A DNA stretch of 51,842 nt from Eggerthellaceae bacterium (GTDB lineage Bacteria > Actinomycetota > Coriobacteriia > Coriobacteriales > Eggerthellaceae): assembly GCA_030524475.1 (NCBI GenBank), contig JAUNGO010000009.1, positions 1-51,842 of the forward strand. Reading direction: 5' to 3'. The position numbers were made by a program, and so were the translations under genes. Positions 6,754 to 14,486 of this stretch are shown here, one piece after another. The number at the start of each line of letters is the position of its first letter. Within the stretch, counting starts at the first letter, position 1. The notes beneath the pieces were generated by a model that did not search any database, had not been told where the DNA came from, and worked only from the letters and a program-made list of their open reading frames with translations.

Positions 6754-7125
6754 GCAAGTGGGCCAGACGGTCGCGTGCTTGTTTTCAAGCGCGAGGAAAG
6801 TCCGGGCTCCTAAGGGCAAGATGCCAGCTAACGGCTGGGCGGGGCGACCCGACGGATCAGTGCCACAGAAAAGAAAACTCCCCTGCCGCAACGCGCGTTT
6901 TCGGACGTGCGCCGCAACAAGGGAAAAGCTGAAACGGTGCGGTAAGAGCGCACCAGCGCGTCGGCAACGGCGCGGCTTGGTAAACCCCATCTGGAGCAAA
7001 CGCAAATAGGAACGCTATACGGCCGCCCTTCCGTGCGTTCGGGTTGCGCGCTAGAGACGCGCGGTGACGCGCGTTCGAGATAAATGGCCGTCCGACGACA
7101 GAACCCGGCTTATCGGCCCACTTGC
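6754..7125 (+). ncRNA. rnpB: RNase P RNA component, class A
   Basis: The RNA is the catalytic subunit of RNase P, which trims tRNA 5' ends. The conserved core is recognisable: GAGGAAAGTCCGGGCTC near the 5' end (CR-I), AGGGCAAGATGCCAGCTAACGG-type sequence (P10/11), GGTAAACCCC and AAATAGG in the middle, and GACGACAGAACCCGGCTTAT near the 3' end. The outer helix P1 pairs GCAAGTGGGCC at 6754-6764 with GGCCCACTTGC at 7115-7125, which sets the ends. A length of about 372 nt is usual for class A. Confidence 0.95.
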
Positions 7126-7155
7126 CTTCTTTGCGAAAAATTGCGAAAAAAGGAA

Positions 7156-7190
7156 CCGGTGAACAGGGCTACGCCCCCGTGTTCACCGCC
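7156..7190. repeat. Hairpin repeat of the GTAGCCCTGTTCACC family
   Basis: GGTGAACAGGG and CCCGTGTTCACC form a stem around CTACGCC. Read on the minus strand it gives GTGAACACGGGGGCG followed by TAGCCCTGTTCACC. Related hairpins occur at 27457-27485, 36967-37014 and 42811-42855. It may serve as the end of rnpB but lacks a U run. Confidence 0.6.
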
Positions 7191-7200
7191 CGCCCGGACC

Positions 7201-7266
7201 TGACAAACGACCCGTCCCCTTGTCACATGCACATCCCAATATGACAAACGACCTGTCCCCTTGTCA
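7201..7266. repeat. Two direct copies of a 25-bp repeat with TGACAA/TTGTCA ends
   Basis: The copies at 7201-7225 and 7242-7266 differ at one base and are 41 bp apart start to start. Each begins TGACAAACGACC and ends GTCCCCTTGTCA, so each carries its own 6-bp inverted ends. No gene overlaps them. Confidence 0.85.
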
Positions 7267-7290
7267 GACGCAATCGCAAAACCCGCAGGT

Positions 7291-7450
7291 CGTTCGTAAC
7301 GTCAGCGAGAAGGGCTGAGGTGCCTGATATAGCCCCGCCGCATGGCCAAGTTGGCTTAGGCCAACGCCGAGCCATGCACAAGGGGCTAGAGCAGGTGCCT
7401 CCGCCCTTCGTAGCGTCGGGGGGTGGCGCTTGCCCCGTTAGGGCACGCGC
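7291..7450 (-). repeat. Structured intergenic element, copy A
   Basis: Plus-strand ends are CGTTCGTAACGTCAGCGAG (7291-7309) and AGCGTCGG (7412-7419), followed by a hairpin (7426-7450, loop CGTTA). Between them is a long imperfect stem: AAGGGC...GCCCTT, AGCCCC...GGGGCT, GCATGGC...GCCATGC. A copy with the same ends and length but different internal stems lies at 38753-38915; the right end alone is at 33799-33840. In each case the hairpin abuts the stop codon of a minus-strand gene, here divIVA. Confidence 0.6.
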
Positions 7451-7457
7451 AACAACA

Positions 7458-8327
7458 TTAGTCGATTTCCTCAAACTCGAAGTCGTCGGTGTCGCCGAAG
7501 CCGGAGAGGTCCTTCTCGTAGGCGCTCGCCACCGGCGTGGCGGCGGCGACAACCGCCTCCGTTGCCTGCGGCGTGGTGTACTCAACGGCAGGCGCCGGCT
7601 CTTCCTCAATCAGGTTGCCGATGCCGATCTCGCCCGTCTGCTCGGGGAGCTGCGAAACCTCGACTTGAGGCGTCACGTAATGGGCCGCCGTGGAAATCGC
7701 CGCTGCGGCGGGAACCGCCCCGCCCAGGTCGGCCAGCTTGCGCGACGCGTCGGCAATGAAGTCCTTCAGGATGTCGGCGTACTCGTCGCGCGCGTCCTCG
7801 CGGTCGTCTTCGAGCTTGCGGATGGCGTCGAGCACCGCCTGCTTGTCGGCGTTCGCGCGGTTCAGGATGCGCGTCGCCTCGTCGCGCGCGTCTTGCACCG
7901 TCTCGGCCGCCTGCGCCTCGGCCTTCGCCACAATCTCGTCGGCGGAGCGCTGCGCGATGATGAGCGCAGCGGAAATGGCGCTGTCGTTGGCCTTCTTCTC
8001 CTCGAGCTGCTTTTGCAGATCGGCGATGATGTCGTCCTTCTCGGCCAGCATGTCCTCGTACTCGGACGTGTCGACCGCAGGCTCGGCGTCGGCGGAAACG
8101 GACGGCATGGCAACCGTTTCCTCGTGCTCGGCAACGGGAGCCGCCGGCGTGTCGAAGCCGTCGAAGCGCGTGTCGTCGAGCTGGTCCTCAAGGGAGGCGA
8201 TGTGGTTGTTCAGAGCGTCGATCTCGTCGGCCACGTGCTCCAAGAACACATCGACTTCGTCGACGTCGTAGCCCTTGCGGTCGATGGAGAAGCTTTGATT
8301 GTGAACGTCGGCAGCAGTAATAGCCAT
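7458..8327 (-). CDS. DivIVA-domain cell division/polarity protein
   Basis: This 289-residue protein starts with a DivIVA lipid-binding domain: MAITAADVHNQSFSIDRKGYDVDEVDVFLEHVADEID, including the F..RGYD-like signature. Two coiled-coil stretches follow (about residues 25-55 and 85-190, rich in Glu, Lys, Asp and Ala), then a low-complexity acidic tail ending FGDTDDFEFEEID. Such proteins bind curved membrane at poles and septa and organise wall growth in actinobacteria (Wag31-like). The ATG follows AGAGGAAAATC. It is the last gene of the dcw-linked run. Confidence 0.85.
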   Translation of the reverse strand: MAITAADVHNQSFSIDRKGYDVDEVDVFLEHVADEIDALNNHIASLEDQLDDTRFDGFDTPAAPVAEHEETVAMPSVSADAEPAVDTSEYEDMLAEKDDIIADLQKQLEEKKANDSAISAALIIAQRSADEIVAKAEAQAAETVQDARDEATRILNRANADKQAVLDAIRKLEDDREDARDEYADILKDFIADASRKLADLGGAVPAAAAISTAAHYVTPQVEVSQLPEQTGEIGIGNLIEEEPAPAVEYTTPQATEAVVAAATPVASAYEKDLSGFGDTDDFEFEEID

Positions 8328-8372
8328 GATTTTCCTCTCGTCAGAGCAAGCGCGCCCGCCCTCGATTTACCT

Positions 8373-8627
8373 TTAGAACAATACTACCAGTAAACGTACC
8401 GCCAATTGTAGTACAAGCAGCGCGAGGATGGGGGTCACGTCCACCATTCCTCCAATCGGGGGAATAAGCTTTTTGAACAAGTCGAGGTACGGGTCGCAGA
8501 TTTTACCGAGAACGCGATAGATGTCGGCAAGGATACCCCTGTCAACCGGCAGCCACGACATCATGACGTACACGAAGATTATGATGCTGTAGGCGTCGAC
8601 CAAGCGAACCAGCAAATACATCAGCAC
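8373..8627 (-). CDS. YggT family membrane protein
   Basis: The 84-residue protein has two hydrophobic helices (about residues 3-25 and 60-83) separated by the conserved loop DPYLDLFKKLIPPIGGMVDVTPILA, the hallmark of the YggT family. Its start overlaps the end of proC by 7 bp, and it lies between proC and divIVA as in many Gram-positive dcw clusters. A role in osmotic stress or septum-associated processes has been proposed for the family, but the molecular function is not settled. Confidence 0.88.
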   Translation of the reverse strand: MLMYLLVRLVDAYSIIIFVYVMMSWLPVDRGILADIYRVLGKICDPYLDLFKKLIPPIGGMVDVTPILALLVLQLAVRLLVVLF

Positions 8628-9472
8628 GAGGCAAGCTCCTTAGAACGGCGAACGGCAGCGGAAACGCCCGCGTCGAACACGTGGGCAAAGCCCGCCTCAT
8701 CCATGGCGGAAAGCGCGGCGAGAGTCGTGCCGCCCGGCGAGCACACGGCGATGCGCGTGTCGGCGGGTGCTTGACCCGTCTCGCGCATGAGCTTGCACGT
8801 TCCGTACACCGTCTCGAGCGCCAGCGTCTCGGCCAGCTGGGCATCGAGCCCTTGGGCCGCGCCCGCGTCGCGCAGCGCCTCGATCATGTAGGCGACGTAC
8901 GCCGGCCCGCCGCCCGAAAGCGCGCACACCGCGTCGATGTCGCCCTCGTCGACCACCTCGGCAAAGCCCATGCAGGCGAAAAGTCCGCGCACCAGCTCCA
9001 CGTCGTCGCGCGTCGCCCGCGCGCCGCCCGCCACCACCGACGCGCCCGCGCCCACGAGCAGCGGGGTGTTCGGCATCACGCGCACCAGCCGCGCGCCCAC
9101 AGGCAGCGCGCCCTCAATCTTTTCCGTGGGCATCCCCGCCGCGATCGAGACGAACAGCGGCCCGTCCTCGCCGCCCGCAAACGCCGGGCGCGCGGCGATG
9201 CCCTCGAGCACGCCCATGAGCACCTGCGGCTTCACCGCCAAAAGCACCACGTCGGCGGCCTTGATCTCGCTGGCATCGGCCACACACGCCACGCCGTAGC
9301 GCTCGCTCAGGTAGGCGCGGCGCTCAACGCCCGGGTCGGCCACCGTGATGTTGGCGCCGCCCAACGCCGCCGCGGGCTCCTTTTCGCTTGCGATCCACCC
9401 GCCGAGGATGGCCTCGCCCATCTTGCCGCCGCCGATAACGGCGATGCGCGCGTTTTCGTCGATCGAAGGCAT
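8621..9472 (-). CDS. proC: Pyrroline-5-carboxylate reductase
   Basis: The 283-residue enzyme reduces pyrroline-5-carboxylate to proline with NAD(P)H. The N-terminal Rossmann motif IAVIGGGKMGEAILGGW and the C-terminal signature ALSGGGPAYVAYMIEAL are clear, and the tail VCSPGGTTLAALSAMDEAGF matches the family. The ATG at 9470-9472 shares its first base with the stop codon of sepF (TAATG), so translation is probably coupled. Its place inside the division cluster follows the sepF-proC-yggT-divIVA order known from Gram-positives. Confidence 0.95.
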   Translation of the reverse strand: MPSIDENARIAVIGGGKMGEAILGGWIASEKEPAAALGGANITVADPGVERRAYLSERYGVACVADASEIKAADVVLLAVKPQVLMGVLEGIAARPAFAGGEDGPLFVSIAAGMPTEKIEGALPVGARLVRVMPNTPLLVGAGASVVAGGARATRDDVELVRGLFACMGFAEVVDEGDIDAVCALSGGGPAYVAYMIEALRDAGAAQGLDAQLAETLALETVYGTCKLMRETGQAPADTRIAVCSPGGTTLAALSAMDEAGFAHVFDAGVSAAVRRSKELASC

Positions 9473-10440
9473 TACTGCAGCACCCCTTGGTTGCGCAGGT
9501 TCATGCGCTCGACCTCCGAGATCCCGTTGCCGCGCGCGATGGCGAACACCTTGTCGGCGATGCACTCGACCGACGCGTCGAGCACCGCCGCCGCGCCGAA
9601 CGAGAAGTCGAGCAGACGCTTCGACAGCGCGTCGGGGGTGCCGTGCAGCGCGAGGACGACCACGTCGCCCGCCTTGAGCGCTTTCGCCACCTGCTCAACC
9701 TCGCCGTAGCTTACCGGCGTGAGCACCGTGAGCGTGCGGCGGCCCGTGTAGCTGCCCGTCGAGTTGCCCGCGTAGCTCTCGTACGGGTCGTAGGCTCCCG
9801 CGCTCGCAGACGCCGCGGCATGCGCGCCCATGCCCGCCGACACGCCGCCCGCGCCCGCCGACGCGGCAGCGCCCGCCGCAGAACCAGCAGCGCCCGAACC
9901 CGTGCGCGCATGGCGATGCGCACCGTTGGATGCGGGTTCTGCGCCCTCGCCCGTCGTGGGCTCGAACAGCGAGTCGAGACCCTCGGAGCGGCGACGCGAC
10001 GCGGCGGCCGCCGTGGCGGCGGTGCCCTCGGGCGTCATCTGCGGCGGCAGCGAGGAATCGACCATCGTGCGCCCGAACGAGCTTCCCGACGCCGAGGTCA
10101 CGCGGCGCGGCGGCAGCGGGTCGCGGTTCAAGCTGCTCGGGATCTGCGTGTTGGCGCGCACGTCGTCGATGGACACCAAACGCGGCATGCCCGCGTCGTC
10201 GCTCGACGCACGGCGCGAACCCGCCGCGCGCGTGGTCACCGGGGCGTAGTGGTTGTACCCCGAGCCCGCGTCGTCTTGGTAGTCGTCCGCGTAGTCGCCG
10301 TAATCGTCGTAGTCGTCCGCGTAGTCGTCGTACCCGTCGTCGTAATAACTGTCGTCATAGCCCTGGTCCTGGTTCTTCGAGCCGAAGCCGAGCTTCGACT
10401 TGATGTCCCCGAACATCCGCTTGCCGTCCTGCAGGTCCAT
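9472..10440 (-). CDS. sepF: SepF, Z-ring membrane anchor
   Basis: SepF binds the FtsZ tail, bundles filaments and tethers them to the membrane, a role that matters here because no ftsA is present. At 322 residues it is about twice the usual length. The N-terminus includes the short amphipathic stretch MFGDIKSKLGFG, then an Asp/Tyr-rich run (about residues 23-65) and a long Ala/Gly/Ser linker. The conserved SepF domain is the last ~95 residues (RTLTVLTPVSYGEVEQVAKALKAGDVVVLALH onward). I chose the ATG at 10438-10440 because AGGAGG lies 5 bases before it; the next Met, at residue 10, is an alternative that begins at the amphipathic helix. Confidence 0.9.
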   Translation of the reverse strand: MDLQDGKRMFGDIKSKLGFGSKNQDQGYDDSYYDDGYDDYADDYDDYGDYADDYQDDAGSGYNHYAPVTTRAAGSRRASSDDAGMPRLVSIDDVRANTQIPSSLNRDPLPPRRVTSASGSSFGRTMVDSSLPPQMTPEGTAATAAAASRRRSEGLDSLFEPTTGEGAEPASNGAHRHARTGSGAAGSAAGAAASAGAGGVSAGMGAHAAASASAGAYDPYESYAGNSTGSYTGRRTLTVLTPVSYGEVEQVAKALKAGDVVVLALHGTPDALSKRLLDFSFGAAAVLDASVECIADKVFAIARGNGISEVERMNLRNQGVLQ

Positions 10441-10492
10441 GATGGCCTCCTGTTTGTCCATGAAGCACGCCCGTCGAGCGCGCACGTTCATC

Positions 10493-11182
10493 TTACTCGA
10501 AATCGTCGCTGAAAATGGCGCGCCCCACGCGAATCATGGTAGCGCCCGCGTAAACGGCCTCGCGCCAGTCCTCGCTCATGCCCATAGAAAGTTCATTGAA
10601 CGCCGCGGCGTCCTCGGGCGCAAGCTGCGCGCGAATGTCGGCCTCAAGCTGGGCAAGGCGCTCGAAGCACGCCCGCGCCACCTGCGCGTCTCCTTGCGGC
10701 GCCATCGTCATGAGGCCGCGCACGCGCACGTGCTCAAGCGCCGCGCACGCCGCAACGAGCGCGTACGCCTCCTTAGGCTTACACCCGCTCTTGCTTTCCT
10801 CGCCCGACACGTTCACCTCGATGAGCACGTCTTGCACCTTGTTCAAGCGCGCCGCCGCCGCGTCGATCTTCTCGGCGTGCCGCAACTGGAAAAGCGAGTG
10901 GATGAGCGTCGCCGACGCCACAATCTCAGGGATGCGCCTTGACTGGATGTTGCCGATAAAGTGCCACGTAGCCTGCGGAAACGCCGCAGACTTCGGCACG
11001 ATTTGGTCGGGTCGGTTCTCGCCGAAGTCACGCGCGCCCGCCTCAAGCGCCGCGCGAACGCCCGCCTCCCCGACCGTCTTGGACACGGCGATGAGGCGCA
11101 CGCTGCGCGCGTCTCGCCCCGCAGCCTCGCACGTTTCGTGAACTTCCTTGAGCGTACGCTCGTATCGCTGCGCAATTCCCAT
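10493..11182 (-). CDS. YggS/YlmE family PLP homeostasis protein
   Basis: This 229-residue single-domain fold-type III (alanine racemase-like barrel) protein carries PLP on the lysine of LIAVSKTVGEAGVR. The motifs FGENRPDQ, WHFIGNIQSRRIPEIV, EVNVSGEESKSGC and LSMGMSEDWREAV are those of the family, which buffers the PLP pool and has no firmly known enzyme activity. The ATG has AGGAGG upstream. It sits between pgeF and sepF, the ylmD-ylmE-sepF order known from Bacillus. Confidence 0.93.
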   Translation of the reverse strand: MGIAQRYERTLKEVHETCEAAGRDARSVRLIAVSKTVGEAGVRAALEAGARDFGENRPDQIVPKSAAFPQATWHFIGNIQSRRIPEIVASATLIHSLFQLRHAEKIDAAAARLNKVQDVLIEVNVSGEESKSGCKPKEAYALVAACAALEHVRVRGLMTMAPQGDAQVARACFERLAQLEADIRAQLAPEDAAAFNELSMGMSEDWREAVYAGATMIRVGRAIFSDDFE

Positions 11183-11194
11183 GCGACTTTCCTC

Positions 11195-12043
11195 CTATCG
11201 TCTCCGAAACGCCACCGCGCCGTGCCGCCCGCACGTGCCGTCCTCGGCGCGATACGAGTAGAACACGTCCGGGTGGCACTTGGTGCACACCCCCGCGTCG
11301 GCGATGCGGGCCGCATCGACGCCTGCGCGCGCAAGGTCGACCGATAGCGCGCGGGCAAGGTCGACGTGGCGCGCGTCGGGCGCGCACGCCTCCCCGAACG
11401 CCTCCGCGAACCGGTCGCGCACGTCGACGCCCGTCTCGAAGCACTCGAGGTGGATGTGCGGGCCTATATAGACGTTGTACGCGGCAAGCGCCTGGTCTTC
11501 TCCGGGAAACGCGCCCGCCGCCGCGTCGAGCGCCGCCAACGCGCGCGCGGCCTTCGGCGCCACGTGCGACATAACGCCGCGCCACCCCGCGTGTGCCACG
11601 GCAAACGAGCCCGTCGGCGACGCGATGACCACCGGGACGCAGTCGGCGAAGCACAGAAGCGCCGCCACCTCGGGCACAGAAACCACCAGCGCGTCGGCTC
11701 CCGCGGCCGCTTGCTCGCGGGCGCGGTCGAGCGACGCGGCGTCCGCTGCGGCGATCGCCACGACGTTGTTTCCGTGCACTTGGTTGGGAACTACGAGCGG
11801 CACGCCTTCCGCGCCGAGCGCGCGCAAAAGCAACGCGCGGTTCTCCTGCACGCGCGCCGCGTCGTCGCCGACGTGCGTGGCGAGGTTGAGCCCCTCGTAA
11901 GGCTTGACGCTCACACCCCCGGCACGCCCCGTAAAAGCAACGCGCACGCCCGTGGTCTGGGCGAGCGCGTCGTCGGTTACGATATGGAGCGGGCCGAGCC
12001 GGCGCGCCTCTAAGTGAGGCTCGAGCAGCTGCGGCACCTTCAC
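11195..12043 (-). CDS. pgeF: PgeF/YlmD family purine nucleoside phosphorylase (laccase-domain protein)
   Basis: The protein of about 282 residues shows the family's zinc-binding triad in its usual motifs: His in NQVHGNNVV, Cys in CFADCVPVV and His in AHAGWRGVM. Family members act on purine nucleosides (older names: polyphenol oxidase, laccase domain), and some peptidoglycan-editing activity has been reported in E. coli. The GTG start at 12041-12043, 15 bases past the ftsZ stop, follows AAGGGGA; the frame is open further upstream but overlaps ftsZ and does not resemble the family. The start is the least certain part. Confidence 0.88.
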   Translation of the reverse strand: MKVPQLLEPHLEARRLGPLHIVTDDALAQTTGVRVAFTGRAGGVSVKPYEGLNLATHVGDDAARVQENRALLLRALGAEGVPLVVPNQVHGNNVVAIAAADAASLDRAREQAAAGADALVVSVPEVAALLCFADCVPVVIASPTGSFAVAHAGWRGVMSHVAPKAARALAALDAAAGAFPGEDQALAAYNVYIGPHIHLECFETGVDVRDRFAEAFGEACAPDARHVDLARALSVDLARAGVDAARIADAGVCTKCHPDVFYSYRAEDGTCGRHGAVAFRRR

Positions 12044-12057
12044 GAAACGCCGTCCCC

Positions 12058-13176
12058 TTAACGCTGGCGCTTCAGGAAGTCGGGAATGTAGTCCTCGTCG
12101 GCAAAGCGGCTGTTGCTCGGCGACGTGGTGAACGACACCGGCGCGGGCGAAGGAGTAGGCGTAGGCTCGGTCGAGGCGAACAGGTCTTGCTTGGGGCGCG
12201 AGAAGTCCATCGAGGACTGCGACGCCTGCGCCTTGAAGCCCGTGGCGATGACGGTGATGCGCACCGCGTCCTTCATGGCCTCGTCGATGATCTGGCCGTA
12301 GATGATGTTGGCGTTCTCGTCGGCGCACGCCTCAACCGTGCGCGCCGCCTCGGACACCTCGGTCAGCGTGAGGTCGGGGCCGCCGGCGATGGAGAACAGC
12401 ACGCGCGAGGCGCCTTGGATGGACGACTCAAGCAACGCGGAGTTCGTGGCCTGCTGCGCCGCGTCGAGCGCGCGGTTCTCGCCCGTGGCGACGCCGATGC
12501 CCATCATGGCAGTGCCGGCGTCTTTCATGACCGCGCGAATGTCGGCGAAGTCGAGGTTGATCAAGCCGGGGATGGTGATGAGGTCGGTAACGCCCTGAAT
12601 GCCCTGGCGCAGCGTGTCGTCGCAGATGCGGAACGCGTCGATCATGGACGTCTTCTTGTCGACGATCTCAAGCAGGCGGTCATTCGGGATGATGATGAGC
12701 GTGTCGACCTTTTGGGACAGAAGGTCGATGCCCTGCTCAGCCTGGTTGCGGCGCACGCGCCCCTCGAAGCTGAACGGCTTGGTGACGATGCCGACGGTCA
12801 GCGCGCCGATCTCCTCGCGCGCGATTTCCGCCACGATGGGGGCAGCACCCGTGCCCGTGCCGCCGCCTTCGCCCGCAGTGACGAACACCATGTCGGCCTC
12901 GGCGAGCGCCTCGCGGATTTCCGCCCGGCTTTCCTCGGCGGCTTGGCAGCCCACCTCGGGGTTCGCGCCGGCGCCGAGGCCGCGTGTGAGCTCCTCGCCG
13001 ATGTGGATGGTTTTGTCGGCATCCGACATCAGAAGAGCCTGGCGGTCGGTGTTGACCGCGATGAACTCGACGCCCTTGACGCCTGCTTCTACCATGCGGT
13101 TCACGGCGTTCGTGCCGCCGCCGCCTACGCCGACGACCTTGATGACCGCCAGATGATCAGCCGAATAGTTTGGCAT
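12058..13176 (-). CDS. ftsZ: Cell division GTPase FtsZ
   Basis: The 372-residue tubulin homologue forms the Z-ring. The GTP-binding signature GEGGGTGTG lies at residues 102-110 and the T7 synergy loop NLDFADI with its catalytic Asp is present. The variable linker is short and the C-terminal conserved tail reads [11 protein letters not shown], the peptide bound by SepF. The ATG at 13174-13176 has GGAGG 7 bases upstream. A separate promoter (13266-13293) lies in the 203-bp gap after ftsQ, so ftsZ can be made independently of the rest of the cluster. Confidence 0.97.
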   Translation of the reverse strand: MPNYSADHLAVIKVVGVGGGGTNAVNRMVEAGVKGVEFIAVNTDRQALLMSDADKTIHIGEELTRGLGAGANPEVGCQAAEESRAEIREALAEADMVFVTAGEGGGTGTGAAPIVAEIAREEIGALTVGIVTKPFSFEGRVRRNQAEQGIDLLSQKVDTLIIIPNDRLLEIVDKKTSMIDAFRICDDTLRQGIQGVTDLITIPGLINLDFADIRAVMKDAGTAMMGIGVATGENRALDAAQQATNSALLESSIQGASRVLFSIAGGPDLTLTEVSEAARTVEACADENANIIYGQIIDEAMKDAVRITVIATGFKAQASQSSMDFSRPKQDLFASTEPTPTPSPAPVSFTTSPSNSRFADEDYIPDFLKRQR

Positions 13177-13265
13177 TTGCTTTCCTCCGCACCTGCTGCG
13201 TTTAGATTGCTGTGTTTGCTTGTTGCGCACGCGCCCCTAAACGTAAAGGCGCAATACGTTCAGTC

Positions 13266-13293
13266 ATTGTACACGATGAAACCCCATTTGCAA
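13266..13293 (-). promoter_or_regulatory. Promoter of ftsZ
   Basis: On the minus strand TTGCAA (13288-13293) and TACAAT (13266-13271) are 16 bases apart. A start near 13259 would leave a leader of about 80 bases before ftsZ. The spacer contains one TGGGG, the unit recognised by MraZ, but no second copy at 10-bp spacing. Confidence 0.65.
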
Positions 13294-13379
13294 ATTTGAT
13301 CTGCACCAACGCAACGAAGATGTTCACGAATACAACAAGTATGCGAAGGGAAAAGAAGGCGTGCCGCCGCGTAAGGCGC

Positions 13380-14486
13380 TTAGGCGGCGCGCCAGGTGGG
13401 ACGGTCCACGACGCGCACGTTGATGTAGACGACGGTGGGGTTGTCCTGCATGATCTGCAGGCACACGCGCTCCTTGTCGCGGATGTTGTCGGCGGTGCCG
13501 AAGGCTATCTCGATGCCGTTCTCAAGCGTGAGCAGGGTCGACTCGGCGTCAGTGGCCGTCACCTTCTTCACCTGACCCGCCAGGTCGGTGGTCATGCCGT
13601 CGACGATGGACAGCGCGTTGTTCACGTTGCTGTCGCTGCAGTACGACCCGATCTCGGGCTCAAGCCCGTACGGCACGCCCGTGATGTGCAGCGCCGCCTC
13701 GGCGTCCTCGTAGATCTTCGGACTCAAGCTCTTGCCGATCTCGGAGTCTTGGCTCGGGATGGCCATAAGCCACATGCCGTCGGAGGCGATCGCCCAGTTT
13801 TGGATGGTTTGCGTTTGTCCCACGGCAACCTCCACCACCGCGGCGACGTCGCGCTCGGTGATGACCACCTGCAGCGTCGAGGGAAACGCCCGCTTCACGG
13901 TAACGCTTTCCACCCACGCGTCGCGCAGAAGGCTCGACTCGATTTGCCCGGTGTCGACCGAAAGGAGCGTAGTGCCCTGCGGCACGCTGAACAGCTGCGA
14001 CACCTCGGCCGTCGTCAGGTGGTCGGCGCCTTGTACCTCGATGTTCTCGATGGCGAACACCGACGAGCGCGCGAGCACCGCGTACACGATCACGAGCGCC
14101 ACGGCAAGCGCCGCGACCGTTCCCACGACGATGAGCGGGCGGCGGGCGGCGGCGCGCTTCTGCTTCGCGCGCGCCTCGCGCTCACGGCGGTCGATGTCGC
14201 CGATGCGCACCGAGGTGACGTTCGCGCCGCGCGGGCTGCGGGCGGAGGCTGCGCCGGCGCGCGAGCCGGCGCTCGGGCGCGAAGACAAGCCCGCGCGCGA
14301 TGCGGTAGTACGCGCGCCCGCCTGCCGCGCGCGCCCCGATGCGGGCTGCGGCACGGACGGCGCGACAGGCGCAGGGCGCGACGAGGCACGCCCTGCGTTC
14401 GCAGCGCGCGCGTAGCGGGGGTTGTTCAGCCCTCTATTCCCCGTCGAACCCGAGGAAGCGGACCTCGGGGGCAAGTTCGATGCCAT
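13380..14486 (-). CDS. ftsQ: Cell division protein FtsQ/DivIB
   Basis: This 368-residue bitopic protein links early and late divisome proteins. An Arg/Ala/Ser/Pro-rich cytoplasmic region of about 125 residues is followed by one membrane helix (RRPLIVVGTVAALAVALVIVYAVL) and then a POTRA domain beginning SVFAIENIEVQGADHLTTAEV, with the FtsQ beta domain after it. The cytoplasmic part is much longer than in E. coli. The ATG lies inside the end of murB (53-bp overlap). That overlap is long, so a later start is possible. Confidence 0.88.
   Translation of the reverse strand: MASNLPPRSASSGSTGNRGLNNPRYARAANAGRASSRPAPVAPSVPQPASGRARQAGARTTASRAGLSSRPSAGSRAGAASARSPRGANVTSVRIGDIDRREREARAKQKRAAARRPLIVVGTVAALAVALVIVYAVLARSSVFAIENIEVQGADHLTTAEVSQLFSVPQGTTLLSVDTGQIESSLLRDAWVESVTVKRAFPSTLQVVITERDVAAVVEVAVGQTQTIQNWAIASDGMWLMAIPSQDSEIGKSLSPKIYEDAEAALHITGVPYGLEPEIGSYCSDSNVNNALSIVDGMTTDLAGQVKKVTATDAESTLLTLENGIEIAFGTADNIRDKERVCLQIMQDNPTVVYINVRVVDRPTWRAA

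Larger units (their letters stand above)
7126..7457. other. Repeat-rich intergenic region between rnpB and divIVA
   Basis: No gene is visible. In order it holds a hairpin of the GTAGCCCTGTTCACC family (7156-7190), two copies of a 25-bp repeat (7201-7225, 7242-7266), and a ~160-bp structured element (7291-7450) that ends 7 bp from the divIVA stop codon. Confidence 0.8.

Noticed and set aside
6689..7009. Open frames on both strands inside the RNase P RNA
   Set aside because: The region is fully explained by rnpB structure; the frames have no ribosome-binding site and no homologous features.
7320..8393. A 357-codon plus-strand frame covering the rnpB-divIVA gap and all of divIVA in antisense
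   Set aside because: Its sequence is a mirror of the DivIVA coiled coil and of the structured repeat. It has no ribosome-binding site or recognisable domain.
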